From Salinicola corii (GTDB lineage Bacteria > Pseudomonadota > Gammaproteobacteria > Pseudomonadales > Halomonadaceae), in the NCBI RefSeq assembly GCF_008298015.1, contig NZ_VTPX01000001.1:558001-622000 (forward strand): a DNA stretch of 64,000 nucleotides, written 5' to 3'. Of this stretch, positions 26,139 to 34,554 are shown in pieces (position 1 is the stretch's first letter; the number at the start of each line of letters is the position of its first letter). The position numbers were made by a program, and so were the translations under genes. The notes beneath the pieces are model-generated. The model saw only the letters and a list, made by a program, of their open reading frames with translations, searched no databases and had not been told where the DNA came from.

Positions 26139-26172
26139 AGCCGCTTGGTGATCCAGACATCAGCGGCTTTTT
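26139..26172 (+). terminator. Rho-independent terminator after tRNA-Ala
   Basis: The stem AGCCGCT/AGCGGCT encloses a 16-base loop and is followed by five T residues, 17 bases after the tRNA. Confidence 0.8.
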
Positions 26173-26422
26173 CGTGCCTGAAATTCCGGTAGCCTTACTC
26201 GCTGTCCCGGCAACCACCCGCTTTCACCAATTATCGGCATCCGTTTGACTCCATTGCTCACCATCTTCGGGAATGAATTAGCCCGCTTGGTGATGGATCT
26301 TTATTCATTCGATACGCCACGCCTCTGGATAGAAACGGGCGTCGAGGTGACGGCATGCCTGGTCGCGATGCCAGACAGGGTAGCGTTGACAGTGATCGGC
26401 GCTCCACGGCACTATACTGGGC

Positions 26423-26473
26423 ATGAATATGAATCCGACGCTCAGACTGAACCAGTGGTGGTGGCGCCTTTGA
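26423..26473 (+). CDS. trpL: Tryptophan operon leader peptide
   Basis: The 16-residue ORF MNMNPTLRLNQWWWRL has three consecutive Trp codons just before its stop, the hallmark of trp attenuator peptides. Translation could also start at the second ATG (26429). A ribosome stalling at the Trp codons would cover the first RNA segment and let the second and third segments pair. The promoter is uncertain: a TTGACA lies at 26386, but the TATACT at 26413 is too close to the ATG to be its -10. Confidence 0.88.
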   Translation: MNMNPTLRLNQWWWRL

Positions 26474-26479
26474 TCCAAG

Positions 26480-26531
26480 GGCGGCATGCCGACGTCTGTA
26501 GAAAATGCCGTCCCTCGGGGCGGCATTTTTT
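26480..26531 (+). promoter_or_regulatory. Trp attenuator: antiterminator and terminator hairpins
   Basis: Segment GGGCGGCAT (26480-26488) and the later GGGCGGCAT (about 26517-26525) both complement ATGCCGTCCC (26505-26514), apart from one bulged T. The late pairing makes a terminator hairpin with loop TCG followed by six or seven T residues. The early pairing would prevent it. This is the classic 2:3 versus 3:4 switch, placed right after the Trp-rich leader peptide. Confidence 0.88.
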
Positions 26532-26650
26532 CGTTTCTCCGCTGCGTTTCGTGGGGGTTTGGCATAGGTGAAATGATCGACTTGGGTAATCACCCGGGTA
26601 AGCAATCACGGCCTTTACTCGATCTAGTATGAATATCAGGAGCTTGCACC

Positions 26651-26719
26651 ATGTCAGTCCTCATGATCGATAACCGATACGCCGTTCCGCTCCTATCCCT
26701 CCTTGTCCGCCAAGCCTAG
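26651..26719 (+). pseudogene. trpG: trpG 5' end, interrupted by the prophage
   Basis: After AGGAG (26638-26642), the ATG at 26651 opens MSVLMIDN, the exact style of the anthranilate synthase component II start, where YDSFTYN would follow. Here the frame instead reads RYAVPLLSLLVRQA and stops at 26717. The preceding attenuator confirms a trp gene is expected. The break after codon 8 (about 26660-26675) is my estimate of attL, with the rest of trpG beyond the right end of the prophage. Confidence 0.8.
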
Positions 26720-26801
26720 ATCGTAAGCAGCATCGGCATGTCAAGCCGTAATAATTAGTTCGCTGCTTTCCGCTTCAACTCCGTGACCATCCGCTATCGA
26801 T

Positions 26802-26837
26802 GTGAGTAAGATCGTGAGTAACCCAAACCTTACTCAC
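26802..26837. repeat. GTGAGTAA repeats just upstream of int
   Basis: Two direct copies of GTGAGTAA (26802-26809 and 26814-26821) and one inverted copy TTACTCAC (26830-26837) lie between the presumed attL and the integrase ATG. The spacing of 12 bases and the position suit integrase arm-type sites or an autoregulatory operator of int. Confidence 0.55.
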
Positions 26838-26842
26838 ACGCC

Positions 26843-28021
26843 ATGCCTCTATCAGACACCAAAATCCGCAATGCGAAGCCGCGTGACGCCGTCTACCGAC
26901 TGTCCGACACCGATGGCCTATGCATCGAGATACGACCTTCAGGCGCGAAGACGTGGAGATTACGCTACCGGCTCGACGGCAAGGCGAACATGCACACCAT
27001 CGGCTCATACCCGTCTATCTCGCTCAGCGTAGCACGCGAGCGCAGAGACTGGGGTAGGGCGCTCATTGCGCGAGGAATCCATCCACGCGAAGAGGTTGAG
27101 CGGGAGAAGCGGCGTCGAATCGCTGATGCCGGTGCCACGTTCGGCGCAGTCGCGGAAGAGTGGTTCGCTAAGCGCACGGATGAATGGACGGACTACTACG
27201 CCACCCAGGTTAGGCGAGGGCTGGATCAGGACATACTCCCGGTCATCGGAAAGCGCCCGATCAAGGAGGTTGGCGCGCAGGACATCCTGTCGATCATGCA
27301 GGCAACCGAGAAGCGCGGCGCCAAGACTGTAGCCGTGCTTCTTAGGCAGTGGATGAGCGCTGTTTTCCGGTATGGAATCGTGACGCTGCGCAACGACGAG
27401 GATCCAGCATCGCACGTCAAAGGCGCGGTGAAGCGCAACGAAGTGAAGCACGCGGTCGATCTCAATGAATCACAGTTGCGCCATCTTCTAGGCCAGCTTC
27501 AGGTGTTCGGCGGCTATCGGACGACACAGCTCGCCATCCGGTTCCTGCTGCTGACGATGGTGAGAACGATCGAGATGCGCCGTGCGCGGTGGGATGAAAT
27601 CGACATCGAGGCACGGCTATGGCGTCTGCCCGAGGAAAGCATGAAGCGCCGGCAGAAACATCTGGTGCCGCTGTCCGATCAGGTTGTGTCGCTGCTCGAG
27701 GAGCTGCGCGACTATACCGGTGGCGGAGACATCCTGTTCCCGGGCATGAAGAATCCGCGCCAGCCTATCCATCTCACGACGATCAACCAGGCGCTCGGAA
27801 GGATGGGTTTCGGGAAGGGCGAGTTCTCGGCGCATGGATTTCGCGCCACGGCCTCAACGCACATGAACGAGCACGGCTGGTCTCCGGACGCCATAGAGCG
27901 CCAACTGGCACACGTGCCCGGGAATCGAACACGCAAGAGCTACAACCACGCTCAATATCTCGATGAGCGTAGACGCATGATGCAATGGTGGGCAGACTAC
28001 ATTGACGGCCTGGGTGGATGA
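26843..28021 (+). CDS. int: Tyrosine-type prophage integrase (P4-like)
   Basis: The protein has 392 residues. The N-terminal arm-binding domain is of DUF4102 type (MPLSDTKIRNAKPRDAVYRL, DGLCIEIRPSGAKTWRLRY). A SAM-like core-binding domain follows, then the catalytic domain with Arg in LLTMVRTIEMRRARWDEID, HGFRATAS for the HxxR box, and the nucleophile Tyr near KSYNHAQYLDERR. It is read away from the presumed attL, into the prophage. Integrases of this class usually target tRNA genes, so the apparent trpG target is noteworthy. Confidence 0.95.
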   Translation: MPLSDTKIRNAKPRDAVYRLSDTDGLCIEIRPSGAKTWRLRYRLDGKANMHTIGSYPSISLSVARERRDWGRALIARGIHPREEVEREKRRRIADAGATFGAVAEEWFAKRTDEWTDYYATQVRRGLDQDILPVIGKRPIKEVGAQDILSIMQATEKRGAKTVAVLLRQWMSAVFRYGIVTLRNDEDPASHVKGAVKRNEVKHAVDLNESQLRHLLGQLQVFGGYRTTQLAIRFLLLTMVRTIEMRRARWDEIDIEARLWRLPEESMKRRQKHLVPLSDQVVSLLEELRDYTGGGDILFPGMKNPRQPIHLTTINQALGRMGFGKGEFSAHGFRATASTHMNEHGWSPDAIERQLAHVPGNRTRKSYNHAQYLDERRRMMQWWADYIDGLGG

Positions 28022-28091
28022 TAGGGTATGCGAAAAAAAGGCGCATATCCGAAGGAATAGACGAATTTAATTATGCCAAAGGAAGGGAATT

Positions 28092-29075
28092 ATGATTTGC
28101 ACAGTTACAACTGCGCTAGAAAGCTATGAATACCTAAAAAAATTCGCAGAAGCAAATATACGACTCGGGGCAGACCATATTTTCTTGTTTCTTGATGATG
28201 GTGATCATGAGAAGGCAGCTTATCTTAACAACCACCCAAATATTACAGCAATACCTACAGACAATAAATATTGGGGAAGAAATAGGCCAGAAAGCTTAAA
28301 CGATAGGCAAAATATAAATTCAAATAAGGTGAATTATGTTTTATCTGATTTGGATTTTGACGTATGGTTAGCAAGCATAGATTCCGATGAATTCTTAAAC
28401 ATATGCAAAGAGTATATTTTAAACATAAAAGGAAAGAGGTACGTTAAGCTGCACACTTATGAGAAATTATGCTTTCCAGTAGAAAATTCGTGCGATGACT
28501 ATTGCATATTGAATGATTGCGCCATTCCTGAGAATGGTAGAGTGGATATCTTTAAGAGGAAATTGTCAGACACGGAATTGGATCTTGCTGTATTGCTTGG
28601 ACTTATAGGAGAATCTTCTAACTCTAGTTATTTTAATGGACACACTGCCGGTAAATATATCGTGAAGGCATCAAAAGACATAGTGATGGGGGTACATAAT
28701 GCTAAGAGGAATGACGGAAAATGGATTGCGTCTCATAAACCTGAAGACATGGAATTTTCTGTCCTGCACTACGATATGCCAAGCTTCAGTATTTTTTTAG
28801 ATAAGTGGGGGAGGCACGCACACGGGGCCGGTAGCTCTTCGTTCAGGGGGGCTAGGATGATGATCAAGAACTCAATATCGTTGATAAATGGAAGACTATT
28901 AAATAATGATGATTTAAGAGAGAAATATTTAAAGAAAATATACAGCCAGATGGTTGTCAAAAATATAAAACAATTTGTTGAACTAGACCTTTTGGTCTGC
29001 GTAGATTTTAATGAGAATTATTCACCAAATGGCTTTTCAAAGGAAAGAATTGATTTTATACTTTCGTGCTTTTAG
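28092..29075 (+). CDS. AT-rich glycosyltransferase-like accessory gene
   Basis: The protein has 327 residues with AAAGGAAGGG before the ATG. The start reads MICTVTTALESYEYLKKF, then LGADHIFLFLDDGD, and DVWLASIDSDEFLNI contains a DxDEF motif like the metal site of GT-A family 2/92-type glycosyltransferases. It is much richer in A and T than everything around it, a sign of recent acquisition. The place beside int is typical of lysogenic-conversion genes, so it may modify surface polysaccharide. That role is inferred, and the family assignment is moderate. A hairpin CCCCTCC/GGAGGGG at 29088-29115 separates it from the facing tail-spike gene. Confidence 0.7.
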   Translation: MICTVTTALESYEYLKKFAEANIRLGADHIFLFLDDGDHEKAAYLNNHPNITAIPTDNKYWGRNRPESLNDRQNINSNKVNYVLSDLDFDVWLASIDSDEFLNICKEYILNIKGKRYVKLHTYEKLCFPVENSCDDYCILNDCAIPENGRVDIFKRKLSDTELDLAVLLGLIGESSNSSYFNGHTAGKYIVKASKDIVMGVHNAKRNDGKWIASHKPEDMEFSVLHYDMPSFSIFLDKWGRHAHGAGSSSFRGARMMIKNSISLINGRLLNNDDLREKYLKKIYSQMVVKNIKQFVELDLLVCVDFNENYSPNGFSKERIDFILSCF

Positions 29076-29123
29076 AATTTTACTAACCCCCCTCCAAGAT
29101 GTTTTCTCGGAGGGGTGTGTGTA

Positions 29124-31619
29124 TTAAGAATTTTTTAATATTTCAATTTCATTGAAAAGCTTTTTAATTAAATAAAGATTAATGGCGACCCCCCTCTCGT
29201 AGAATAGATTTTCCACCTCACCGCTCGTGTCATCGACCATGCACGTGAGTCCCAGTTCATATGCTTGATCTGCCGACATACCTAAGTAGAGCTTGCTGTC
29301 TGGGTCTTCTTCGTACTGATTCTTATCGCGGTACGTGAATGGATCCATTTGTAACCACTTATTGGCAACATCTTCTACATCGTAGCTGTCAAGAACCTTA
29401 TACTTCATCGCGGATGTGGTTCTTTGAATATTACCGCTGGAACCGATAAACATGTTGGCAGCATTTGATGTTGTTGATGAGTGTGTGGCTGGGCTTTGGA
29501 TAGTGCCGTCAAAATTTACCTTGTAGACCATTTCTTCGCCGCGATGCAGAGACCAAGCAGCTCCTTCTGGAGCGTTATTAGACGGATAATACAATTTATT
29601 ATCATCGCCTGCGACAGTCACGAACGTACTAGTCGCCGGGAGAACTGACGTATCTGTCAAGTCCCCACAATAGACGCCATATTCGCTACGCTGGTTGTAA
29701 TTTGCTCTAACGTTAGTGAAAACGCCATCGCCTACAGTCCTGAGCTTCAGGAAAGGCACCGCCGATCCGCCGTGTCCAAGAACTTCTGCGGAGTTTGCAA
29801 CGATATTAAGACCCTCGATCGATGTTACTGATTGATCCGTCTCCATTGTCACGATACCGTGACCTTCTGGGGTTAGGTTATTAGTTCCAGACTTATTTGA
29901 AACAATGCTTACCCCTTTAAATGTGTTCTTTGCAATATGATTGGGGCTACCGTCATTAATTACGACATTATCCATCCATCCAACGTTAGTAAACTTGAAT
30001 ATGGCATTGTCCAAGTCGTTCGCAACCAGAGTTATGTGACGTGGATCTCTGAAGATGGCGCAGAACCTGTTCACGGTGGAATTGTTGCCGTAGGACCAGT
30101 GATGGTTGACGATATTGATAGAGCCATAGTTGTAGTCATGCGGACCACACCATTCACTGAACCCGCCCTCCACAACGATGTCGCCACAATTCGCCACAAT
30201 TGGAGCCCCAGTGTACGCAGCACTTGAAGGCAGACACGCCCAACGGCAACCATGGAACGTTGCGCCGTTGTCCCCCTCCCATTTTCCTGTATTATCTACA
30301 CTACGCAGATAGATCGAGGTCTGGTCACAGAAGTTAAGGAACTGAATATCTCTGAAAATTGCATTGTAGAAGTTATATATCAGGATGGACCCGATCTGCT
30401 TACCCATACTGTCTATCGTGCCACCGAAGAAGATCGGGTGATTAAATGCAGCATTTGGCCATTCTGTATAATTTGCGCCGAATTCAATCATCTGCTGGTC
30501 CGGCATGTCGTCTCCGAGCCAACGGATATTGAAGTTGCAGATGATGTTGTTCTGGTTGCGTTTCACATTTGGCAGATTAGTAAACCCATTCTCTCCGGCT
30601 AGACAAACAACTCGGTTTGCAATCCCAATTGGGAACCCTTCTAGGTCTAGCACCTGCGCATCTGAGTCATACAGCGCCTTAATGGCTTCAAATAATTGCT
30701 GCGACTGGTCAACGTTTGGGTCAGAACTAATTGCGAAATCTGACCATCTTAGAGCGCCACGCGATCGCCTTACTTTATAATCCTGTACGAATTCTGAGTT
30801 GGCGACAGTATCATCAGCCCACTCAGACTGGCTTTTTGTGACCTGGCCGTCAGTAGTTGAGACAATCCCTTGGCCGGGATGAAACTTGAAAACCAGAACG
30901 CCGGATTCATAGACATAGCGAGACGCCATGCCGTTGGTATTCTCGTCGGCGAACACCTCGACCACATCGCCTTCTTCTAGCGTGGCGGCGGCAGCGTCTG
31001 CATAAGTGTCGAAGAACTTAACATCTCCGCTAGCTTCAGCGGCCATGATGGCTTGATCGCGAGCTTTCTCGGCACGCCGCGTAAGATCTGCGATGTAGCC
31101 GATACTTGACTCGATGTCATCGACGACTCCGTCGACATAGCCTTTTGTCGCGGCATCTGTTGAGGAAGTGGGCGATCCGACATTCTTGATGCGCAACCCC
31201 AGCGCATCCCAAGCCAGGCCCCAGAAGTCTTTCTTGATTGAGCGTCCAGACTCCCAGTCCAATTGCTGGAGCATCATGACGATGCGGTCGTAGGTCTCTT
31301 CCAGGTTCTCGGGGAAGAATGACCCTTGATTGCGGAGGTCCAATATCTGCTGCAACGGCAGGATGCGGGTAATCAGCACTTTCTGGGTGGCGGTTGGTAC
31401 GATGGAGGAGAGGATGACTTCGCCCCCAGAGCTGAACGTTCCAGTGCCGGTGACGCTGTAGTCGTAGTTGAGCGTCAGTTGCTGATATGAGCCGTCCGCT
31501 TCATTCAGGATGTACACGAAGATGTGGGACGGATCGATAGCGCGGAAATTAAAGTCAAAGACCTGCTGTGCGCCGTCACCCTGATGGAAGACGTGCATGG
31601 ATTCGACGGAGACAGTCAT
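29124..31619 (-). CDS. Tail fibre/tail spike with T7-type N terminus and S74-like C terminus
   Basis: The protein has 831 residues. About residues 1-150 match the T7 gp17 virion-binding domain (VFHQGDGAQQVFDFNFRAIDPSHIFVYI) and a coiled-coil-like helix follows (LTRRAEKARDQAIMAAEASG). The middle is a long beta-rich region fitting a right-handed helix receptor or depolymerase part. The C-terminal ~110 residues resemble an intramolecular chaperone of the S74 peptidase type (TTSAMKYKVLDSYD... LGMSADQAYELG...YERGVAINLYLIKKLFNEIE), which would cut itself off after trimer assembly. It is the last gene of the late leftward operon and the likely host-range determinant. Confidence 0.87.
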   Translation of the reverse strand: MTVSVESMHVFHQGDGAQQVFDFNFRAIDPSHIFVYILNEADGSYQQLTLNYDYSVTGTGTFSSGGEVILSSIVPTATQKVLITRILPLQQILDLRNQGSFFPENLEETYDRIVMMLQQLDWESGRSIKKDFWGLAWDALGLRIKNVGSPTSSTDAATKGYVDGVVDDIESSIGYIADLTRRAEKARDQAIMAAEASGDVKFFDTYADAAAATLEEGDVVEVFADENTNGMASRYVYESGVLVFKFHPGQGIVSTTDGQVTKSQSEWADDTVANSEFVQDYKVRRSRGALRWSDFAISSDPNVDQSQQLFEAIKALYDSDAQVLDLEGFPIGIANRVVCLAGENGFTNLPNVKRNQNNIICNFNIRWLGDDMPDQQMIEFGANYTEWPNAAFNHPIFFGGTIDSMGKQIGSILIYNFYNAIFRDIQFLNFCDQTSIYLRSVDNTGKWEGDNGATFHGCRWACLPSSAAYTGAPIVANCGDIVVEGGFSEWCGPHDYNYGSINIVNHHWSYGNNSTVNRFCAIFRDPRHITLVANDLDNAIFKFTNVGWMDNVVINDGSPNHIAKNTFKGVSIVSNKSGTNNLTPEGHGIVTMETDQSVTSIEGLNIVANSAEVLGHGGSAVPFLKLRTVGDGVFTNVRANYNQRSEYGVYCGDLTDTSVLPATSTFVTVAGDDNKLYYPSNNAPEGAAWSLHRGEEMVYKVNFDGTIQSPATHSSTTSNAANMFIGSSGNIQRTTSAMKYKVLDSYDVEDVANKWLQMDPFTYRDKNQYEEDPDSKLYLGMSADQAYELGLTCMVDDTSGEVENLFYERGVAINLYLIKKLFNEIEILKNS

Positions 31620-31636
31620 TGGGGATCCTCGGGCAC

Positions 31637-31663
31637 AAAAAAACCCCGGCTTTCGCCAGGGTT
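31637..31663 (-). terminator. Rho-independent terminator before the tail-spike gene
   Basis: Read on the minus strand, AACCCTGGC-GAAA-GCCGGGGTT is followed by a run of T residues. It would end or reduce late transcription before the tail-spike gene, which may therefore have its own promoter or depend on antitermination. Confidence 0.85.
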
Positions 31664-31683
31664 CGTTGGGGTTGCTGTGACAG

Positions 31684-31974
31684 CTACATTTGCTGTCGTC
31701 TATAGCGTTGCTCGTGCAGGTATCGCTCGTGCCAGTCGACCTCTCGCCGGCCTCTCTGGCCCAACCAGAGCAGCAGGAAGGGCAGGGCAGACACCGCGAT
31801 TGAGATAAGCGTAAAGGCGGACAGGTCGCCGCTGATGAGGCTCCAGCCAGACACCATCAGTACTGGTGCCGCGAAGAAGCACAGGAACGCCGGAACATCC
31901 CACCACTTGCTGTAGTAGATGCGCCGCTTACGCTGTATCAGCGACTCTGTCGATTCCAGAAAAACGCCTTTCAT
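31684..31974 (-). CDS. Small membrane protein, unknown function
   Basis: The protein has 96 residues with two membrane helices (about residues 25-48 and 53-72: VPAFLCFFAAPVLMVSGWSL, FTLISIAVSALPFLLLWLG), a basic N terminus and a charged Arg-rich tail. It lies directly after the largest internal virion protein gene. I do not recognise the family. A phage membrane accessory function is possible. Confidence 0.6.
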   Translation of the reverse strand: MKGVFLESTESLIQRKRRIYYSKWWDVPAFLCFFAAPVLMVSGWSLISGDLSAFTLISIAVSALPFLLLWLGQRGRREVDWHERYLHEQRYRRQQM

Positions 31975-31979
31975 GTGCT

Positions 31980-34547
31980 TTACCTTGCTATCCCCAAGGG
32001 GTCAGCATAATTCTGAGAAGGTCTCAAAAGGAAGGTCTGAGCGTTATCTTTTTGGATTCTGCGCTCCGTTCGCCTCAGTGAACCGGGGCTCATGGCCTCC
32101 TGTACCGAGTAGAAGAACAGATAATCAAGTGCGGCGCGGGTATAGAACAAGTTCATGAATGGCGTGTTGTTTTGCGCCAGGCGGAACGCGCTGCCGGCAT
32201 CAGCATCTCCGGACTTGAGTTCCTGCCACAACGTCACGGTATCGCTGAACGTGCCGATAGAGGGTCCAGCCAGAGTACCCAGGACACCGCCACCAAATCG
32301 GTTGGCTTCACCGAACAGGAAGTCGCCGTAGATACCCAGACCTCCACCCTGGACCATGGCGGCCATCCACGTCTTGGGATCGGACGGATCACGAGGGGAG
32401 CGACCCTTCACACCATCCTTTGCCACCATCGACATATAACCGAATGCCGTGGTCCATACCATGAGCTGAGCCAGGCCAAGGATCTCCCCGTTGCCGTTGC
32501 GCAGCGCGTTGACGAAATCACGGCCGGCACGAAACGATGAGTCCATGGCGCCCGGCGTGTACCCGCGTCCATAGAGCTCGCGCCCCAGTGTCTTCTGAAT
32601 GAACGTCACCGGGAATGACTTGAACTGACCCAAGAAGCGGAGAAGCTCACCAGGGACGGTCCCGCGCTGTGTTCCTTGGTTCATGATCGAACGGGTGCGT
32701 GCATCCGGCTCAAGCACTGCATAGGTCACGCGGTCATTCACGTAGGTAGACAGTTTTCGTCGTAACTGCTCGCGGACATCGGCCAGCGATGAATCTGAAA
32801 CCCTGATGCCACGATCGGTCAGATAGCCAGACAGCGCCTCGTCAGGGATGTCATCAACACCATCTGGTGTCAGGTAATCCCTACCATCAGCGTGACGCAT
32901 TGGTATTTGGCGGTATAGAGACCATTCCGCATCGCCGATGTCATAGAGGCCAAGGGCGCGCTTCAGGTTGCTGTCTACGCCGCCCCATTGCCGCTTTGAA
33001 GCATCGGCAAGGTGATGCGACATCATCAGGCCCACAGATGCCTTGTTGGCATCCGTCCACCATGACAGGCCGTTGAGGCGGAAGAAGTGATTCATCATCC
33101 GCGACATGCGCCCGCCCATGGTGTCATCGGCGGAAAAACGACGGGCAATCTCACCACGCATCGAGTCGGCGTAGACGCCGAATCCGGACAGGATCTGTTT
33201 CTGTTCCTGCGTACCCCGGCCTTTGAGCAGGCCTCCCATCAATCGGCCCATCGAGCCAAGGTAGCTTTGCCCTTGATATCTGAGTTCGGATGCAGATGCG
33301 GGCAGGTCGCTGAAGCTCGAGAGTAGGGCGCCGCCAAGCTTTGACATCGACTGCCAGGCGCGCACGTTGGATGACACGCGGGCGAAGGATGCGTTCTCGG
33401 GTATGCGTGTCTGTCCGGTCACTTCCTTCATGCGATTGGCCAGCGCACCGCGACGAGCATTATCGAAGGCTCGTAGCTTCAGAGGATCGTCGCGCATCGT
33501 ATCGGCGATGGCATCTAGCGCTTGCTCCATGTTGGCTTCGGGATTGGTGCCAAGTCGGCGCAGCGTGGCCGTGTTCTGTCCGGCCAGGTCGAGGCCGCGA
33601 ATCACCGCTTCACGAAGGTTGCCGGTTCCGTATTTCTGGTTATAGCCATGCCATGCCAAGCCATCGCGGAAGTGAAGAACACGGTTCTGGCTCATCTTCT
33701 TGGCCAGGTTAGCCGGCCCCTTGAAGCCACTTGCCTTCACCTCCTGCCCGGCGCGCTCATGATTTCCGGAAACAATGCCGTTGTAGGCGGAGCGAAGGTA
33801 GTCATTGCGGTCGCTGACGCCATCGAAGGTCGTCTCATCCAGCAGTGGAAGAATATCGTTGGCCCATTGCGAGAAGCCTGCCCGGCGCAGTTTGTCGGCG
33901 TCATGGCTCTGGCGCGTGATGTAGCCGTCGAGTTTTCCGATACTGGCGCCGGCGCGGTTCGCGTCGACTCGGGCCAGCTCCTGGTAGCGCTGGATTATCT
34001 TGGCAATCTTGACTGAGCCTGGATTCAAGTCGCTGACGTCGCGATCCTTACCCAGGCGCCACATAGCGTCGGATATCTCGGCGTCGGATCCACCTTTAGA
34101 CAGAAATGCCGTCAGGTTCTCGCGATCCAGGTCTGCCAGGAGACCACCCAGGTAGCGATCGGTCAGCGCCTTCTGTTCAGCAGCGACAGACAGACGGGCG
34201 CCGCGACGGGCAAGGTTGGTGCCGACCAGGAGAGACTCAACACCAAGATCCGGGCGATCCGCGAAACTCTCGCGCACGAAGTTGACGATCTCGGCGCGCC
34301 GGCGAACGTTGATCAACGCATTGCGCTTCTCAATGATGGCCGCTTGCTCGGCCTGGCGTGAAAGCTCGTCAGCAGCGCGTAGAGCTGCGGTCTCGAGATC
34401 CATCGCCTCGTTGGCGGCCTTGATTGCCTGCGTGCGACTGCGAAGCTCTGAGAAGACCTCCTGCAGCTCTTCGTCCGAGATATCTCCGACCGCATTGCGC
34501 ACAGCGTCAACACAGGCGTTTAGACCGGCTGGAAAGGTTGCCATCAA
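31980..34547 (-). CDS. Internal virion protein, large (855 residues)
   Basis: It lies third in a row of large proteins between the tail tube and tail spike, the place of the T7 gp15/gp16 ejection proteins. The N-terminal 100 residues are strongly helical and charged (ISDEELQEVFSELRSRTQAIKAANEAMDLE). The later part has amphipathic and hydrophobic stretches (GLAQLMVWTTAFGYMSMVAKDG, GGVLGTLAGPSIGTF). No lytic transglycosylase motif is obvious. It is probably packaged in the capsid and injected with the DNA to form a channel across the envelope. Function comes from position and size. Confidence 0.65.
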   Translation of the reverse strand: MMATFPAGLNACVDAVRNAVGDISDEELQEVFSELRSRTQAIKAANEAMDLETAALRAADELSRQAEQAAIIEKRNALINVRRRAEIVNFVRESFADRPDLGVESLLVGTNLARRGARLSVAAEQKALTDRYLGGLLADLDRENLTAFLSKGGSDAEISDAMWRLGKDRDVSDLNPGSVKIAKIIQRYQELARVDANRAGASIGKLDGYITRQSHDADKLRRAGFSQWANDILPLLDETTFDGVSDRNDYLRSAYNGIVSGNHERAGQEVKASGFKGPANLAKKMSQNRVLHFRDGLAWHGYNQKYGTGNLREAVIRGLDLAGQNTATLRRLGTNPEANMEQALDAIADTMRDDPLKLRAFDNARRGALANRMKEVTGQTRIPENASFARVSSNVRAWQSMSKLGGALLSSFSDLPASASELRYQGQSYLGSMGRLMGGLLKGRGTQEQKQILSGFGVYADSMRGEIARRFSADDTMGGRMSRMMNHFFRLNGLSWWTDANKASVGLMMSHHLADASKRQWGGVDSNLKRALGLYDIGDAEWSLYRQIPMRHADGRDYLTPDGVDDIPDEALSGYLTDRGIRVSDSSLADVREQLRRKLSTYVNDRVTYAVLEPDARTRSIMNQGTQRGTVPGELLRFLGQFKSFPVTFIQKTLGRELYGRGYTPGAMDSSFRAGRDFVNALRNGNGEILGLAQLMVWTTAFGYMSMVAKDGVKGRSPRDPSDPKTWMAAMVQGGGLGIYGDFLFGEANRFGGGVLGTLAGPSIGTFSDTVTLWQELKSGDADAGSAFRLAQNNTPFMNLFYTRAALDYLFFYSVQEAMSPGSLRRTERRIQKDNAQTFLLRPSQNYADPLGIAR

Positions 34548-34554
34548 TACCTCG

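Noticed and set aside
26413-26418. TATACT as -10 of the trp leader promoter with TTGACA at 26386
   Set aside because: The 21-base spacing is too long, and transcription would start at the leader ATG itself; the promoter is left open.
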